Positions 22,947-35,773 are shown, counted from the first letter of the stretch. The stretch is 64,000 nucleotides of DNA from Trema orientale (GCA_002914845.1 JXTC01000001.1:3869355-3933354), one strand, 5' to 3'. Made by a program: numbers and translations. Notes: a model not told the origin generated them from the letters alone.

Positions 22947-25011
22947 TATTGTTCTAAATCTATTAACACCCTTTTGAGAGGGAGGAAAAAAGTAGAAAAA
23001 AGAAAAAAGAAAACTCTTTTATTTATTTATTTTTACCTATTTCTATTAGGCCTTTTGTTTTTTCCCCCTTTTTAATTGTTGCTTCTAATTTTATGAGGTA
23101 GAAATAGGTGGGTTGGTTTTCTTGTTTATAGAAACCCACTTGTGCTATATAGTTCACATCGCGGATAAATGTGAATTTAGTTCCATGCCTAATGAAAATT
23201 GAATCATAGTGATGCATGCTCTTCGGTTTGTTAATGGATGACGTCATTTATAGCCAATCTCTATTACCATCTTATGATATAAATGCTATTTCCGGCCAAA
23301 GCAAAAAAAACTTGTATAATGCATGATATGTAATAGACGCAGACTCCACATATAGAATGCCGATTTATCTATTAAATTTCTCAATGTTGTGACTCGGTTG
23401 ATAATAATAGCTAAAAGTGGTTAGTGTTATAATGCATCTGATCTGCATTGATATAAAGTAATACAGTCATCCAATTTTAGCAGAAAATTAATAAATTCAC
23501 AAAGTCGTACATGGTCATTTTCCATAATTTTCTATTTTTCTTTCGGCTTTTCGTTACTTTGGAGTTTACTAGGTTCTCAGTTATACCTGCCCTTGCCTTT
23601 GGACCATATGCTATATGATCGGCCCAACGAAGTGGTTTTTTTTTTTTTGTTTTTTTGTTTTTTTTTTTTTTTGGTGTGTGTGTGGGGAAAACAGACTAAA
23701 TTTGATCGGTTTAGATATAGTTAACAAACCAACTGAATAAAATATAAATATGTTAAATAAATTTGTAAGATCTATTAAAAGAATAATTGAAACATTGATA
23801 AAATAAAAATTTTAACCAAAATTCTATTTCTAGTCACGCACATATACATTGAGTCGTTCTCAAATCATGAACTAAAAAAATTGAATTGAATAAAATTAAA
23901 AACCAAACTTAAAAAAAAATAAAAAAAGAAATTAAGTATTAAAAACTAAACTAAAAAAGAAATAAAAAAAGAAGAACCTAAGTTTGGTCTGTTCTAGTTA
24001 TAAAACCGACCAAAAACTCATTAGTCGGTTTAGGAATTACTGACAAACCGACGCACGAACACCCTAAAATCGTGAAAATTTTGCCTACTTCTATGAATGG
24101 GGGCCTTCGGGAGAATGGTCGATTATTTGAAGTCATAAAAAAATGTTTTTTTTCCCCAAAAAAAAAATGTTTAAATTCATGTTTGAATATTTCAGTTCAT
24201 ATGCTACTTTTTTATTTCTTTTTTTTTATTTTTTTTATTTTTAAAGCCATTCAGTTCATATACTACAATAAAAAAATGATTTTCCAAAAATTTGGTGCGT
24301 GGACTTATATACTTGGTACATCAACTGATATAAGTAACCTAAAATCAAAAGAAAAAAAGAAAACGGACATTTTACTAATAAAGTGTCCACATTAGATTTT
24401 TTTTTTTTTGGTTACAAAAAGATTTGACTAATTTTAAAATCCAACTATCTCATGTAAACTAAATTGGAAAAATTAATCAGAAATGACAAAATTGTTCTTA
24501 GTGGATAGTAGATTTAGGTGTATAGTGCCTTTTTATTTTGTATTTGACTATATGGATAGTTGTTTGTAAACTATTTTATTACTTATGAGGTCATTTGAAA
24601 AATATAAATACTGTTCATAATCTAGCATAGACAATTTTTAAATTTTTTTTTTAAAACCTAAAATTTATCTTACACAAGGGATAATTTTGTTATTTTCCAT
24701 CAATTTATCCAATTTTGATGATATAAGAAGTTCAAATTTTAAAAATAACCAAATTACGGAGTTTTTTTTTAAAAAAAATAAAAGAACAAATTTAAAGGGA
24801 TTTTTTTATAATTCTTAAAGAATAATAGTTTCGTAGAATATGAATCATACCATACGCAAATATGAATGCCAAAATATACGAGATTCATGCATATTTTGAG
24901 ATTTCTCCATATGAAAAGTGTGTGATTTTGAGATGGGTTTCCTGGGCTGGGTTAGAGTCTTTACAAATAAATTAGCTGTTACTAATTTTTCTTTTCTTTT
25001 CCCTCATTGAC
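22947..25011. other. Intergenic stretch downstream of TIFY8
   Basis: Holds the TIFY8 3' region, then AT-rich DNA with poly-T runs near 23638-23672. About 24455-24505 is imperfectly inverted at about 24670-24730, suggesting an old MITE. No gene recognised. Confidence 0.45.
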
Positions 25012-25014
25012 TAA

Positions 25015-25204
25015 GGGCCTGTTTGGGATAGCTTTTACTTCTTGAAGTAAAAGTATAAAAAGATCTTCCTAAAAAAGATGGTAGGTCCATGCTTCTTTAA
25101 AAAGATCTTTTGGATACAAAAAGATCTTCTAAAAATTCATCCAAACGCTCTTAAAAGATCTTTTGAGCCCTAAAAGATCTTTGAAAGCTGTGCCAAACGG
25201 GCCC
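25015..25204. mobile_element. Tourist-like (PIF/Harbinger) MITE
   Basis: A 190-bp element with ends GGGCCTGTTTGGGATAGCTT and AAGCTGTGCCAAACGGGCCC, flanked by direct TAA duplications (25012-25014 and 25205-25207). The interior is rich in AAAAGATCTTTT palindromes. There is no coding capacity. Confidence 0.9.
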
Positions 25205-25239
25205 TAAATCTACCATCATACTACTTCTTTTAAAATGAA

Positions 25240-25486
25240 TTATTGACGATCTTGACGGATTCTTGACGTCGACTGCAATCTTGACGGAGTCTTGATGAAT
25301 TTTTATTAGATACTTGACGATCTTGACGTATTCTTAATATCGGCGGTGATCTTTGACGGATTTCTGATGAATTCTTCACGGATTCTTGACAATCTTGATA
25401 GATTCTTGACAGATTCTTGACATTGGTGGTAATCTTGACGGATTCTTGATGGATTCTTGATGCATTATTGACAGATTCTTGACTAA
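25240..25486. repeat. Minisatellite of GATTCTTGAC/TTGACGGATTC units
   Basis: About 245 bp built from diverged 10-12-bp units such as TTGACGGATTC and GATTCTTGAC, interrupted twice by a GGCGGTGATC-like spacer. TTGAC recurs well over ten times on the plus strand. Confidence 0.8.
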
Positions 25487-27680
25487 TTTTCTTTCAAAAA
25501 TGATAGAATCTAATAGTAGTGGTAAATTTAGTTAAACATTTGAAAAAAATGGTAATTGCCTACTTAACCCAGTTTTTACTTGTAAGGACGGGCCCAGTAA
25601 ACGAATTGTAATAAAACTTTGTCGGTATGACGGTATGTCCTTCACTGGGTACAGTTGACCCATTCAAGAAAAGTGAGTAACATTTGCTGGAACCCATTAA
25701 CAAAATTATCGAATGTGCTTGTGATTAATGGTAAAAGATACTCATAATCACCAATCTGACTCTCAACTCATATTACCATGTTATAGCAAAAAAATGAGCC
25801 AAACCTTGTAGTTGAAAATAAATAAACATAGAATTAAGTATTCTTAATTGGGGCAATGATTTGCAATTACAGAGTTTTTGACCTGAAACACCAACCTAAA
25901 CCACAGTTCTTCTAGGTTTGGCCTCTGAGTATTACAATGGATTATGGAACCACTTCCAATTTATGATGTTAAATAAATTTAATTTTATAAATTAATTTAA
26001 AACCAAATTTAATTTTTTTCAAGGGTTAATTGCCAAAAATACCTTAAAGTATAGTTTTAGTATTATTTTTTAGCTAGTACAAGCATTATATCTCCATATT
26101 TAAAATTTCTACAAATGTCTACCCTTTTGTTTAAATCTACTATAAATTTTATTGCTAAATAAAAATTTAAATTGGGTATAACTTATTTAAACTAGCGAAC
26201 ACAAATCTATTCAAAAAAACTTGAAATAATTGACGTAAATCCTCTAATTTATAGATACAATGTAGACTTGTAGAGATTTTAAATACGGATGTATTATTAT
26301 ATACAAACTAAAAAATGTGATTAAAATTACAGAAAATCTATAATTTAGAGTTTTTTTTAACCCTAATTTAACTTACTATTTATTGTTACATTTAGTAGGT
26401 ACGTCGGTCAGTTGAGAGAGAAACAAAGTGAGGCACTATCTTAATATCTTGCCTTTTATATGTCAGCTGCGTCGATTATTTTTCCCCTTGCTTTTTATTT
26501 AATCAATATATTCCTTTTCAGCTCACATATTTTTTTTTCTCCTAGTTATGCAAAGTATTCAAACCTCCACAAGCTCATTTTTGTCGTATTACCACTTAAT
26601 CTGATAAGTACTAAGGTTAGTCTTAAATAAAAATATTTATTGCAACTTGTTCACTTCCAAATTGGACTTTTACAGTACTCCTAATTGAATGCCAAATGTC
26701 CCTTCGTTTTCAATTTTTTTTTCTTTTTGTTTCTTTCAAATCTAATGGTTTGAAAGAAAATTTAAATGCGGCTTCTGCAGCATACCAAGAAATATAATCC
26801 CAATTAGTGAAATTGAAGTATGCTATGCTATGGAATTCTATATATTTAGTCTCTCCTTTGACATTAATATTGGTATACTCAAGTTTTCTTTACTCATAAT
26901 TATGTGACATTTGACCTGAAGAGTGGCATATTTTCTATGAAATTATTGGCCGTACAACAATACTTGGAAAATGTTTTAGATCCATTGGGAAGCTCCAATG
27001 GATAGTCAACTTCGTGATTTGTACACGCCAAGATCAAAGGATCGGCCTGCACTAAACCATTTTGCTCAAAATACCTTTTTCTCACTTAGGCATATAGGGC
27101 TACGTTATAGTCCTACGATGCAAAAATTTGGTGACTAGTCGGTAGTCACCCATAATTTATCACGAGAGTGGCTCACATTTGGAAGTAAATTTGCCATTTA
27201 TATTGGGTAGAAACCTGCAAAGGTAGGTTTGAATAACCAGCTATGTAGCATTTTCTAAGCACAATGAGGATTATTTTGGTAATCTTAGCATCTTGAAATA
27301 TCTATATATATATATTTAAATCTTTGAAAAAGAAAAATTAAAGCACATATAAATTGTTATTTTCTTAGGTAACATCACAACTTGTTTTAGGTAACAAGAC
27401 TGAGTAACATAGCCAAACAAATATTGAAAGAATTGTGCATTAAATTTTTATTGAAATCATCATGTTAAATCATAACTAATCATAATTATGTTACCATATA
27501 TTTATAACTTGATAATCTGTCATATTACCGCACAATTATTAATATCATACTTATATTGATGATTGCTTAACTATTTTCGACCAACTAAAAGAATAAAATC
27601 CCCATTATATTTCTAGGCATTTAATTTTGTATTGACAAAAATAAAGATAACCTTTTTTTTTCCTCGGGTTGCTAATATTC
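25487..27680. other. Intergenic AT-rich stretch
   Basis: No gene recognised. About 26064-26123 and 26270-26328 are imperfect inverted copies (both contain ATTTTAAAT and an AGTTTTTT/AAAAAACT edge), suggesting a degenerate MITE within about 26030-26360. Confidence 0.45.
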
Positions 27681-27689
27681 AATATTGCT

Positions 27690-28415
27690 AAAAAATATGT
27701 CTAACTATTTGCGTTAATGAACATGATTTAGTGACATTTCAAAATCATATACTTTATCAAATTATGCTTAGTGATATCACATAATTAATCACATTAGTGC
27801 GAAATTTCATTAATTAATGACAAAGTAACTAATTATAGTCTAAACTGATTATTTAAGAGCATGTAATAATATTCTACTAAGTACTATAATCCACTAAATT
27901 GTGAATTTATATTCGGTAGTATTAAAGTAATGTGAAATTTCACTAACTAATGCAAATTTATTTAATTTTGGTCTTAATCACATGTGAGAATAATTAATGA
28001 TGTTCTACTAATTAGTACTATAATCCACTAAATTTTGTGATAAGCTTAATGATATTAAATTAATGTTAAATTTCTTTTAATAAATATAAATTTACAAATT
28101 TATTCTAAGTTGAGCATGTGACATTAAGAAACAATATCTTACAAAGTACTATAGTCACTTACTTTCTAAAATTATACTAAGTGGTATTACATTAGTATGA
28201 AATTTCACTAATTAATGACAAAGCAACTAATTATAGTCTAATTAGCTGAACAGTTGAGAGTATGTAATAGCATTCTATTAAATACTATCGTCCATTAATT
28301 ATTTTATATTAAATAAACAGCCCATTAAGTTGTGAATTTATACTTACTGCTATTAAAGTAATGTGAATTTAACTAATTAATGCAACTTTATCTAATTTTA
28401 GTCTAAGCAAAACAT
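27690..28415. repeat. Degenerate ~130-bp tandem array
   Basis: Diverged copies of one AT-rich unit follow each other. Recurring landmarks are AGTACTATAATCCACTAAATT (about 27885, 28015, then weaker near 28148 and 28283) and AATTTCACTAATTAATG-like words. The spacing is about 130 bp and five or so units can be traced. It resembles an old satellite-like array rather than a gene. Confidence 0.65.
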
Positions 28416-28723
28416 TTTGAAGAAGTCTGGGTCAAAGAATTTGGGGTACAGTTGTTATTTTTTCGAGAGAATTTGGGGTCCAATTATAAATTGGGGTAAA
28501 TTTTTACCCTTTTTATTGATTAAAATTAATATTCTTTTTTTTTTTTTCCCCACTAAGGAGTAACCTCCTCACTGATCAAAAAAATAAAATAAAACTCCTC
28601 CGCCCGATTGCATATTTTTGACCTATATCTTTAGAGTCTTTACCCTGCATCGTTCACAATCCAATGATAACATTGATAGGGTGACTAGTCCTAAAACTAA
28701 GTTTGATGGGACTGTATGGTTGG

Positions 28724-29227
28724 TGTAACAGCCCAAGAACCCCGCTATCAGATATTGTCCGCTTTGCTACTTGGGACAAACCGCCCTCCGCAGCTCACGG
28801 TTTTCAAAACGCGTCTGATAGGGAAAGGTATCCACACTCTTATAAAGAGTGCTTCGTTCCCCTTTCCAGCCGATGTGGGATTTCACAATCCCCCCCTTAA
28901 GGGTCCAGCGTCCCCACTGGCCATCGACTCGGGAACCGGCTCTGATACCATCTGTAANAAAACGCGTCTGATAGGGAAAGGTATCCACACTCTTATAAAG
29001 AGTGCTTCGTTCCCCTTCCCGAGTCGATGGCCAGCGGGGACGCTGGACCCTTAAGGGGGGGATTGTGAAATCCCACATCGGCTGGAAAGGGGAACGAAGC
29101 ACTCTTTATAAGAGTGTGGATACCTTTCCCTATCAGACGTGTTTTGAAAACCGTGAGCTGCGGAGGGCGGTTTGTCCCAAGTGGCAAAACGGACAATATC
29201 TGATAGCGGGGTTCTTGGGCTGTTACA
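28724..29227. mobile_element. Palindromic LTR-like (TRIM-type) element with 5-bp target duplication
   Basis: Starts TGTAACAGCCCAAGAACC and ends GGTTCTTGGGCTGTTACA, that is, as inverted rather than direct repeats, with arms of about 240 bp. It is flanked by GTTGG on both sides (28719-28723 and 29228-29232). A GGCTCTGATACCA segment near 28939-28951 is the reverse complement of the initiator-Met tRNA primer-binding site used by many plant LTR elements, followed by an LTR-like TCTGTAA. An ambiguous base at 28958 marks an assembly join inside the palindrome. There is no coding capacity, as in TRIMs. Either LTRs have been inverted or the assembly collapsed a nested insertion. Confidence 0.75.
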
Positions 29228-29232
29228 GTTGG

Positions 29233-29704
29233 CCTATATATATATGTGAGAAAGTGAAAAGCAGCTCTATTAGGCGCTTGAATCCTTTGACTCCAATTTT
29301 TTATATGTTAGAACCTTTAATGTTAATATATTGAAAGAATTTGAGCTAATGACTTCCTTTAAAAGTGATCAGTAATGTGTAGTAGTCTCTGATAATATAA
29401 ACGATATTTGCAAGGTTACTAATTAATTCGGTTATTTAATATATCGGGATATAGGTATATAGCGAGATTAGCAATATTAGCAGAATACACAACAGTAAAT
29501 GATTCATGAAGTTTTGTTTGTTGGTAGGCTGTAGAATATAAATCTTTTGTCCAATTTCGGTTTAATTAATGTTAAACTGATGAATCAATGTCACATAATT
29601 AGTTAGTTAGTTATAGCAAGATTTATTTATTTATTGTAAAAATAAAGGGTCGGAGATTTGAACATTAAACTTTCAATATATATGATTACCGGCAGATAAT
29701 AATA

Positions 29705-29740
<36 letters not shown>

Positions 29741-30830
29741 GTAGTAGTAGTAACTATGTCTATGAGTACAACTGAATTTTCAAAATTAATAAAGAACTTT
29801 TCTTTGATTAGAAAGTATTATTTGCAGGAATTAATTAATCAACTCATTAATCTCGAAACTGTGTATGGTGTCCCTGTAATGGAGAAAACAATTATTGAAA
29901 TTAAGAAATGCAAAACCAGAAGAAATTTAATCATCAGAGTCCCATATCCAGCTTTTGGAATTGAGCAATCAAACTACAGATTTTTCCGTCACTTCAACTA
30001 ATGAAAATGCATGCGTTTACATTACTCCCAAAAGTGTTCGAAGTGACAAGACACTCTATTTTAAGGTCTTCTCTCATTTAGAAAAGAGGGTCCAACCGAA
30101 TAGAGGTGGTTCTGAAAAATGACTTACCATTGAAATTTGATCGGCTTTTTTTTTTCCTAAAAAAAAAAAACATGCGATTACGTTACATATATAACTTTGC
30201 CTAAAAATTAGGCACTTCAGCTTAGCCCATATTTTTTTTTTGGTTCTTTATTTTAAAAGTATGATAATTTGTCCTTGTAGAGACGTGTTGGGTCTCTTTG
30301 TTTTTTTGTCTATATATATCCACACATATGTATATCCGAATCAAAACACAAAAAGGTTATATTTCTTATCATTATTAAATGTGATAGCTATGCATCCCTG
30401 CTTTTGGACATAAAAGCATGTCAATTGTTTTGGCTGCTTCTGTAGAATTAAATTATTTGCATAGTTAATGTGGACAAGGCTTGCCCAATATTTTCCACAA
30501 AAGCCAAATAGAATTCTTAAAATAAAAAAAAAAAAAAAAGAAAATTTTCCTCCCTATCATGGAACCAAGAACAACTTTTCAAATTAAAAAAAATAAATTT
30601 GAAAGTCTTTGAGATGCCACAAACTTTATGAATTGTTTTGTTCTTTCTTTTGTCCTATTATAACCATATGCCATACTCCTTCCAAAACCACATACAGACA
30701 CCACTAAGGCCAACAGCCACCCTTTCCCAACTGTAAATTTTAACCTAATCCCATTGAATCATTCACTCATTCATTCTTTTATTCTATTCTATTTCTATTT
30801 TTTTTTAAATTTTTTTTATGTCCTATATTA
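29233..30830. other. Intergenic region upstream of GA3ox
   Basis: Contains an (AAT)n/(AGT)n microsatellite at 29696-29752 and AT-rich sequence. An 81-codon open frame at 29756-30001 matches nothing I know and is AT-rich, so it is not called. The last few hundred bases are presumably GA3ox promoter. Confidence 0.5.
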
Positions 30831-30834
30831 CTCC

Positions 30835-30844
30835 TATAAATAAA
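30835..30844 (+). promoter_or_regulatory. TATA box of the GA3ox gene
   Basis: TATAAATAAA lies about 55-65 bp upstream of the GA3ox ATG, a normal plant spacing that allows a ~30-nt leader. Confidence 0.6.
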
Positions 30845-30897
30845 TCACACATAATTAACACACAACACACCTTATAACACACGAGATAATAATTATA

Positions 30898-33200
30898 ATG
30901 GGTACTACTACTCTCTCAGAGGCCTATAGGGACCATCCTCTTCACCTTCGCCATATCATCCCTCTAGACTTTGGCTCAACACCAACGGTGCCAGAATCCC
31001 ATGTCTGGCCCCACTCGGACGGCTTCTCATCCGGCGATTTCTCCGGGGACTTGCCGGTCGTCGACATGAGGGACCCGGATGCCGCCGAGCTCATGGGCCG
31101 GGCCTGTGAGACTTGGGGCGCGTTCCAGCTCATGGGCCATGGCATTCCCATGAAGCTGATAGAGGAGGTTGAGTTGGAGGCCCGGAAATTGTTTGGACTT
31201 CCGGCCGAGCAAAAACTGAAGGCCCTCCGGTCTCCCGGTGGGGCCACCGGATACGGCGTGGCTCGTATAACGCCCTTTTTCACCAAGTATATGTGGCATG
31301 AAGGGTTTACCATCATGGGGTCTCCAATTGATCACGCTAGGGAACTTTGGCCCCATGGCTATCAACGGTTTTGGTAAGTAGTCCATGCACTTCCATGCAC
31401 GTAGACTACATGACAAAAATTGTTATTAATTATTACTGATACAACTCTAGAGCTGGTCTCTCTCTCTCTCTCTCTCTCTTGAAACGTAGAGCTGGTCTCT
31501 CTTAATTCTTATGTAAACCTTAAAGTTAAAAGTATTCGTTATATTATATATATATATATGTATTACTTTACCTTCTAACGATCATGAGATTATTTGCATG
31601 CTTCTTAGTTAGAGTTAAGGATTTAATTAGTTTTAATTAGAACTTTATTTTATGTGCTCTTGTTTCTTTTCATTTTTATTAGAGAGGGAAGATGATCAAT
31701 TACTCAAGCATGACCCAACAAGTCTTTTTACACTTTTTCGGCTTCTCCTACCTACTCAATATCATCTCGTTTTTCTTTAAAATAAATAATTAGTATTATA
31801 TATTCATATGTATATATACACACACACACATATATATATATATATATGTATCATGTGTAGATATATGCAATTTGCAATGATTAAATGTCCTACGTATACC
31901 TACGTATGTCATGATATAGTAGTATAAACATATACATACATACATACATACATATATATATAAAATATACACTAATGACCTAACTATTATATGTAGTACT
32001 ACGAGTTTTGTTTATTCTAAATTGTCTGGATATGTATCAACATCTATATACAGATGTATGTATAAGCTAGATATATAACGGTATATATTATGTCTTGTAC
32101 TATGGTAAAAACCAGACGAGACTTTTTCTACTAACTAACAACCATATAACATAAAATATACTGCGAGTTTGATTGTTTCAGCCTGTATATATATAAATAT
32201 ATAAAACTACTTTCTCTCAATATGTCGTACCAGCCTCTAACAGTAAATTATATATGCGTGAGAATCAGTCTTTTACTCTCACATATGACACATGTGTATA
32301 TATATATATGTATGGACATTTTATTATTTCCCTATTTGTAAGTAATGTTTTTTAGCCATTAAATCAATTATCTAACAGATATCATAATTTGAGTAATTAA
32401 AAAATAAATAAAAAGAAAATATACATTATTTAATACTTTTTTTCTTGACATGCTCAATGAATTTTAATTGAATAAAAAAAAAAACCTATTTAGGTAAAGA
32501 AAATAAAAATACATACTGAATTGGTGCCATATATGCATGTGTACGTGTAGTTAATATATATTATGTTATATGATCCTTAATTTGCAGTGAGACCATGGAA
32601 AGTTACCAGAAACAGATGAAGTTGCTAGCCGATGATCTAATGCGAATCATGCTAAAGTCACTCAACATCTCCGAACAAGAGCTGAGCTGGCTAGCTAACA
32701 AAAACTTAAACCAGTACCACCCTACTACAGCTCCCTGCACCGCTCTCCAACTCAACTCCTACCCGTCGTGCCCGGACCCGAACCGGGCCATGGGCCTGGC
32801 CCCACACACCGACACATTCCTCCTCACCGTACTCCACCAGACGGCCCAGATCGACGGCCTACAAATCCGCAAGGAAGGGGGGCCTACCGGGTCAACGTGG
32901 GTCCCGGTCAGGCCGGTCAACGGCGCCCTGGTGGTCAACGTGGGAGACCTCTTTCAAATCCTCTCAAACGGGCGGTTCACCAGCGTGGTCCACCGGGTCG
33001 TGGTTAACCAGACTAGGCGGCAGCGTTTCTCGGTGGCATATTTCTACGGCCCACCAGCGGATTTTGCGGTGTCGCCGCTTCTGTCGTCCGGACAACAAGA
33101 CCAAGGTGTAGTTCCTCGGTATCGGTCGGTCACGGTTAAAGAGTATGTTGGTATCAAAGCCAAGAATCTAGACAAAGCCCTTTCTTTGATTAAGATATGA
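30898..33200 (+). CDS. GA3OX: Gibberellin 3-beta-dioxygenase (GA3ox)
   Basis: Two exons, 30898-31373 and 32588-33200, with a 1,214-bp phase-2 intron, encode 362 aa, the usual GA3ox length. The enzyme is a soluble Fe(II)/2-oxoglutarate dioxygenase that hydroxylates GA9/GA20 at C-3 to give bioactive GA4/GA1. Diagnostic parts are the DIOX_N region, TGYGVARI...MWHEGFTIMGSP (a GA3ox signature) and YPSCPDPNRAMGLAPHTD. The Fe ligands are His232, Asp234 and His294, and the 2-oxoglutarate site is Arg305-Phe-Ser307. All catalytic residues are intact. Both exons are markedly GC-rich, unlike the surrounding AT-rich DNA and the other genes here. In Arabidopsis GA3ox genes are repressed by GA feedback; nothing in this sequence proves that. 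The intron holds (CA)n, (CATA)n and (TA)n repeats and a MITE relic. Confidence 0.95.
32325..32532. mobile_element. Diverged copy of the 720-1630 MITE family in the GA3ox intron
   Basis: The right end TACATACTGAATTGGTGCC corresponds to TACCTACTGGATTGGTGCC of the left-end cluster. It is preceded by a poly-A tract, CCTATTTAGGTAA (compare CCTATGCATAGGTAA) and, near 32353, a GCCATTAAATCA segment (compare GCCGTTGGATCA). The left terminus has decayed into an (AT)n tract. Confidence 0.5.
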
Positions 33201-33339
33201 TCACTTAGCAAAGAAAAAAACATTAAACATTATGCGCTGATAGAGACTAGGTTCTTACTTATCAATGTGGGTCCTATTTATAAATTGATTCGTGAATCCT
33301 ACACTTCTATTCATTAATGTGTGACTGATTATCAGTTGA

Positions 33340-33456
33340 CCATTAGTTAGTTCCTTGGCAGTAATGCTATAAATATATATATATATATATATGTAGATTT
33401 AGATTATGGTCGATTTGATTTTGAACTTTTTAGTTAGTTCCTTGGCAGTAATGCTG

Positions 33457-33507
<51 letters not shown>

Positions 33508-33545
33508 TTAGATTACGGTAGATCTGATTTTGAACTTTTTTTTTC
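33340..33545. repeat. ~90-bp tandem duplication with expanding (TA)n/(TG)n
   Basis: The unit TTAGTTAGTTCCTTGGCAGT...(TA)n...TAGATTTAGATTA...GATTTTGAACTTTTT occurs twice, at about 33345-33431 and 33430-33540, just downstream of GA3ox. The second copy carries an extra (TG)n run. Confidence 0.75.
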
Positions 33546-35765
33546 TTGTTCATGCATGAAGATGAATTTATAACACAAAAGATTGTCAAAATTTACTTTT
33601 CTTAATTAGCAACTGATCAACCTATGAATGAGAAAGAGACTGAAATTTGTGACTTGTCGCATGATAAGGCCGGGTGCAATTAATGCATGTGAAAATATGG
33701 TGGTATTTATTTTATTTGTAATATTTTGGAGGGCGCTAGGACTATGATTGCATTAATGCACCATGTAAACAATTCATAAATCCACATTTGGGAAGATTTT
33801 TACGTCGCTAGCCCTTTTTTTTTTAATTTAATTTTTTACTATAATATATATATATATATATAAACAGGCTTAATTAAGATTCAAACACCTCCCTTCCCAC
33901 ATGCTTCTAAAAATCTTAGACCGAGGCTGCCTCAATTGGCTTTTTATGTCGCTAGCTTATTATAAGTTTTAGTCTCTGATTTCAAATCTAAATATGAAAA
34001 TTTTGGAATTTGGGGAATATATATATAAATATTGGATATGCATGCTCTAAAAGTGGATCGATCGTTTTGGTAGGGACTAAGGACAAAAAACGTGGTCTCA
34101 ACTCTCAAGCAATGAATTTCNNNNNNNNNNNNNNNNNAAAACCCCTCTCGAGCAATGGTGTATAAAGGGCAATAAATTGAATCAATTATTATGTTCTTTT
34201 GTCGGGTTCTTGTACTTAATAAGTAATAACGTTAATTATCTTTGCACGGGGCATCATTTTTCCTTTTTTTAATGCTGATACACGCTACTTCTACCTTTTT
34301 ATGTGATCAGGAGAGGGGGGGGAAAAAAAAAAGTAAGAGTTGCAAAGAAGAAGCTAGTTATATGAACATCTGCTTAAATCAAAGAAATAACTGATCTGTA
34401 TTATAGAATCAAATTGATTCTTATACATGTACGTTCAGCAACTTTTATCAGTCGCTACCGATATAAACACTCGTGCAAGATAATTAGTGAACTTATATAG
34501 ACATTCTTTCGTTTCTTTATTTTATTTTTCTCCAGTAATTTAAAACTAATCTTTGTTGAGAAAAGTTATTTTAATCGTTAGAATTGTACATATCACAATA
34601 AACTTTAGTACATCTTCAGGAAAATGCTTACTCAGTCTGCACATACTATGATGATCTGGTGGTAACAAATCAAAATCTCTGTATATAAACATCATTTTCG
34701 ATGTTTGTATATATCTGATATCGTGACTTTTTTTCGCGGAAAAGACGAAAAAGTAGACACATAAGAGAGGACTGACGGGATCAATGCTTGAGTTTGCTTG
34801 TCGTATATTAATCCCAGCAGCATAACGATTATTGAAAAAATAATTATTATAATGGCAGATAAGGACAAAACAAGCTACTATCAAGCTAATAACTTTAATT
34901 TGTACATTGTTTGCAAAAAAGAAAAAGAAAACTTCTGTGACCCCGAGGCAAAATTTCCAACTTAATTATTGAAAACCGTAGTCAACCACGCTACGAGAAC
35001 CAATCGTACATTATACAAAATAGTGTGCAGGTTATTTGTCCTGTTATTGATAATTATTTCTCTTTTTGCTGGACACGTTAAAGTGTAGTTATATTCTCTA
35101 CCTGCCTCTTTGTTTTTCGGCGAAGAAATTTCGTTACTTGCAAAATGATTAGTTGCGTCGAAGAATTTTGCTACGGCTGACAATTTGGCACGATGTTTAT
35201 GGCCGTGGAGTATCATTGATTCATTTTAGAATGTGTACGTAACCAAGAAATTTTCTGTGAGACACGATTCGATAATCCAAAATCCCAAGTGTCATGATGC
35301 CAACTCCTACGTAAAAATCCCGTTTTTTGACCTATATTTTATGCTCGACTATTCCTCCCCCCAACCCAAGCAAAAAAGAATGAATTAGCTCTGTTTGAAC
35401 CCATATTTAGAGAGGAATGAAAAATTTTTTTTGAAAAGATTTCATTTTCTCATGTTTGGATTCAGTAAAGAAATGAAAGAAAAAAAAGGTCTAGAAAATA
35501 TGGAAGAAATTTTTTGTTCAGGTTTGGAGAATATAAAATAGTAATAAAAGGCTTGAAAAAGATTTATGTTTCAAAAAACTATTTTATAAGATTTTAGGAA
35601 AATGTTTTCTTCGTCTCTTTCCCTTTTGTTTTCCCTCACTATGTTTTGTCTCAGCTAAAGCCTTAGAGTTGGGTGGTTGTGCCCGAGTCTTTGTTTTTCA
35701 TGCCTTAACTCTTGTATAAAATCTGTCAAAAGGAAGCCTTAGCTTGTCCAGTACATACTAACGTG
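33546..35765. other. Intergenic stretch with an assembly gap
   Basis: No gene recognised. A 17-N gap lies at 34121-34137, flanked by related words (CTCAAGCAATG and CTCGAGCAATG). Open frames on the minus strand at 34546-34884 and 34962-35216 match no family I know. Confidence 0.45.
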
Positions 35766-35773
35766 CATGCGAA

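Noticed and set aside
28703-29334. Several overlapping open frames on both strands
   Set aside because: They translate the arms of the LTR-like palindrome and contain the ambiguous base; mirror images of each other, not proteins.
29756-30001. 81-codon open frame upstream of GA3ox
   Set aside because: AT-rich, no recognisable motif, next to an AAT microsatellite. Kept as unannotated.
34546-35216. Two minus-strand open frames (112 and 84 codons)
   Set aside because: No motif or splice context; chance frames in AT-rich DNA are expected at this length.
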